From JBGRQA01 sp041725895 (GTDB lineage: Bacteria; Bacteroidota; Bacteroidia; Bacteroidales; Marinifilaceae): DNA of 64,000 nt. Shown in pieces: positions 63,898 through 64,000 of this stretch. The first letter of the stretch is position 1; each line of letters starts with the position of its first letter. The stretch covers positions 257,409-321,408 of the forward strand of contig JBGRQA010000002.1 of assembly GCA_041725895.1 (NCBI GenBank). Direction: 5' to 3'. The notes under the pieces were generated by a model. It was not told where the DNA came from. It saw only the letters and a list, made by a program, of their open reading frames with translations, and did not search any database. Both the position numbers and the translations under genes were made by a program.

Positions 63898-64000
63898 CGC
63901 GGGAACATCAAAAGGGTATGTTCGGGTATGTTCAATATTCTGTGTCACGGTTGGTTTACTTGTTTATAACTTTATTTTTCAGACTCAATTTCTAAAAGCC

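Noticed and set aside
63403..63948. 181-residue repeat protein on the minus strand
   Set aside because: The only start is a GTG, nearly all of it is the 21-bp array, and the opposite strand is equally open; treated as a repeat.

Overview
The window is a chromosomal segment from a Bacteroidota bacterium, most likely an anaerobic or facultative marine-type member of the Marinilabiliales/Bacteroidales side of the phylum. The placement rests on gene content and signals read from the sequence: TAnnTTTG-type -7 promoter elements, few Shine-Dalgarno sites, PorT-like and other outer-membrane barrels, YwqK-type lipoproteins, DUF3795, FtsX/MacB permease arrays and a fermentative gene set (butyrate kinase, trimeric [FeFe] hydrogenase). 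I cannot name the genus. I saw no rRNA, tRNA, CRISPR array, IS element or prophage.

Layout. 1-5.0 kb: 3' end of butyrate kinase, then a compact NADH-linked [FeFe] hydrogenase operon (hydC-hydB-hydA). 5.2-16.8 kb: mostly housekeeping or single genes: bacterioferritin-like protein, small membrane protein, kdsA, rarA, a long TPR protein, a cytidylate-kinase-like protein, a TIM-barrel protein of unknown role, a bleomycin-hydrolase-type C1 peptidase, a PorT-like barrel and a cysteine desulfidase family enzyme. 16.9-18.2 kb: a cNMP-domain histidine kinase.

18.3-33.2 kb is the most coherent block, a lactate-oxidation island. It has a membrane sensor kinase and a sigma-54 activator (GAFTGA present), an orphan lutC, about 1.2 kb of odd non-coding DNA, then lutC, a lutB-lutA fusion, a 63-codon ORF, lactate permease, a large FAD/FeS D-lactate dehydrogenase and an outer-membrane barrel. 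Both lutC genes are preceded by TGGCAT-N5-TTGG elements with exact sigma-54 spacing. Shared GAATTG-N2-CAATTC-like sites lie about 150-185 bp upstream of the predicted starts, the position expected for activator binding.

33.2-48 kb: a candidate structured RNA, a TPR/LuxR-like regulator, a 1164-residue protein that looks like PPi-dependent PEP carboxykinase, a PfkB sugar kinase, pdxH, a 22-bp minisatellite, a seven-heme NapC/NrfH-like cytochrome, a GNAT enzyme, a YwqK-like lipoprotein gene split by one in-frame TAG, and an M1-like metallopeptidase. 48.1-59.2 kb: an ABC operon (one ATPase, three paralogous FtsX/MacB permeases) divergent from its apparent two-component system. The activator carries GAFTDA, a TGGCAC-N5-TTGG promoter precedes the ATPase gene, and a 9-1-9 palindrome lies between. 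59.4-64 kb: a ParB-like-fold protein, a subtilisin-like lipoprotein protease, DUF3795, an unknown possible PD-(D/E)XK protein, and a 21-bp two-type tandem repeat at the end.
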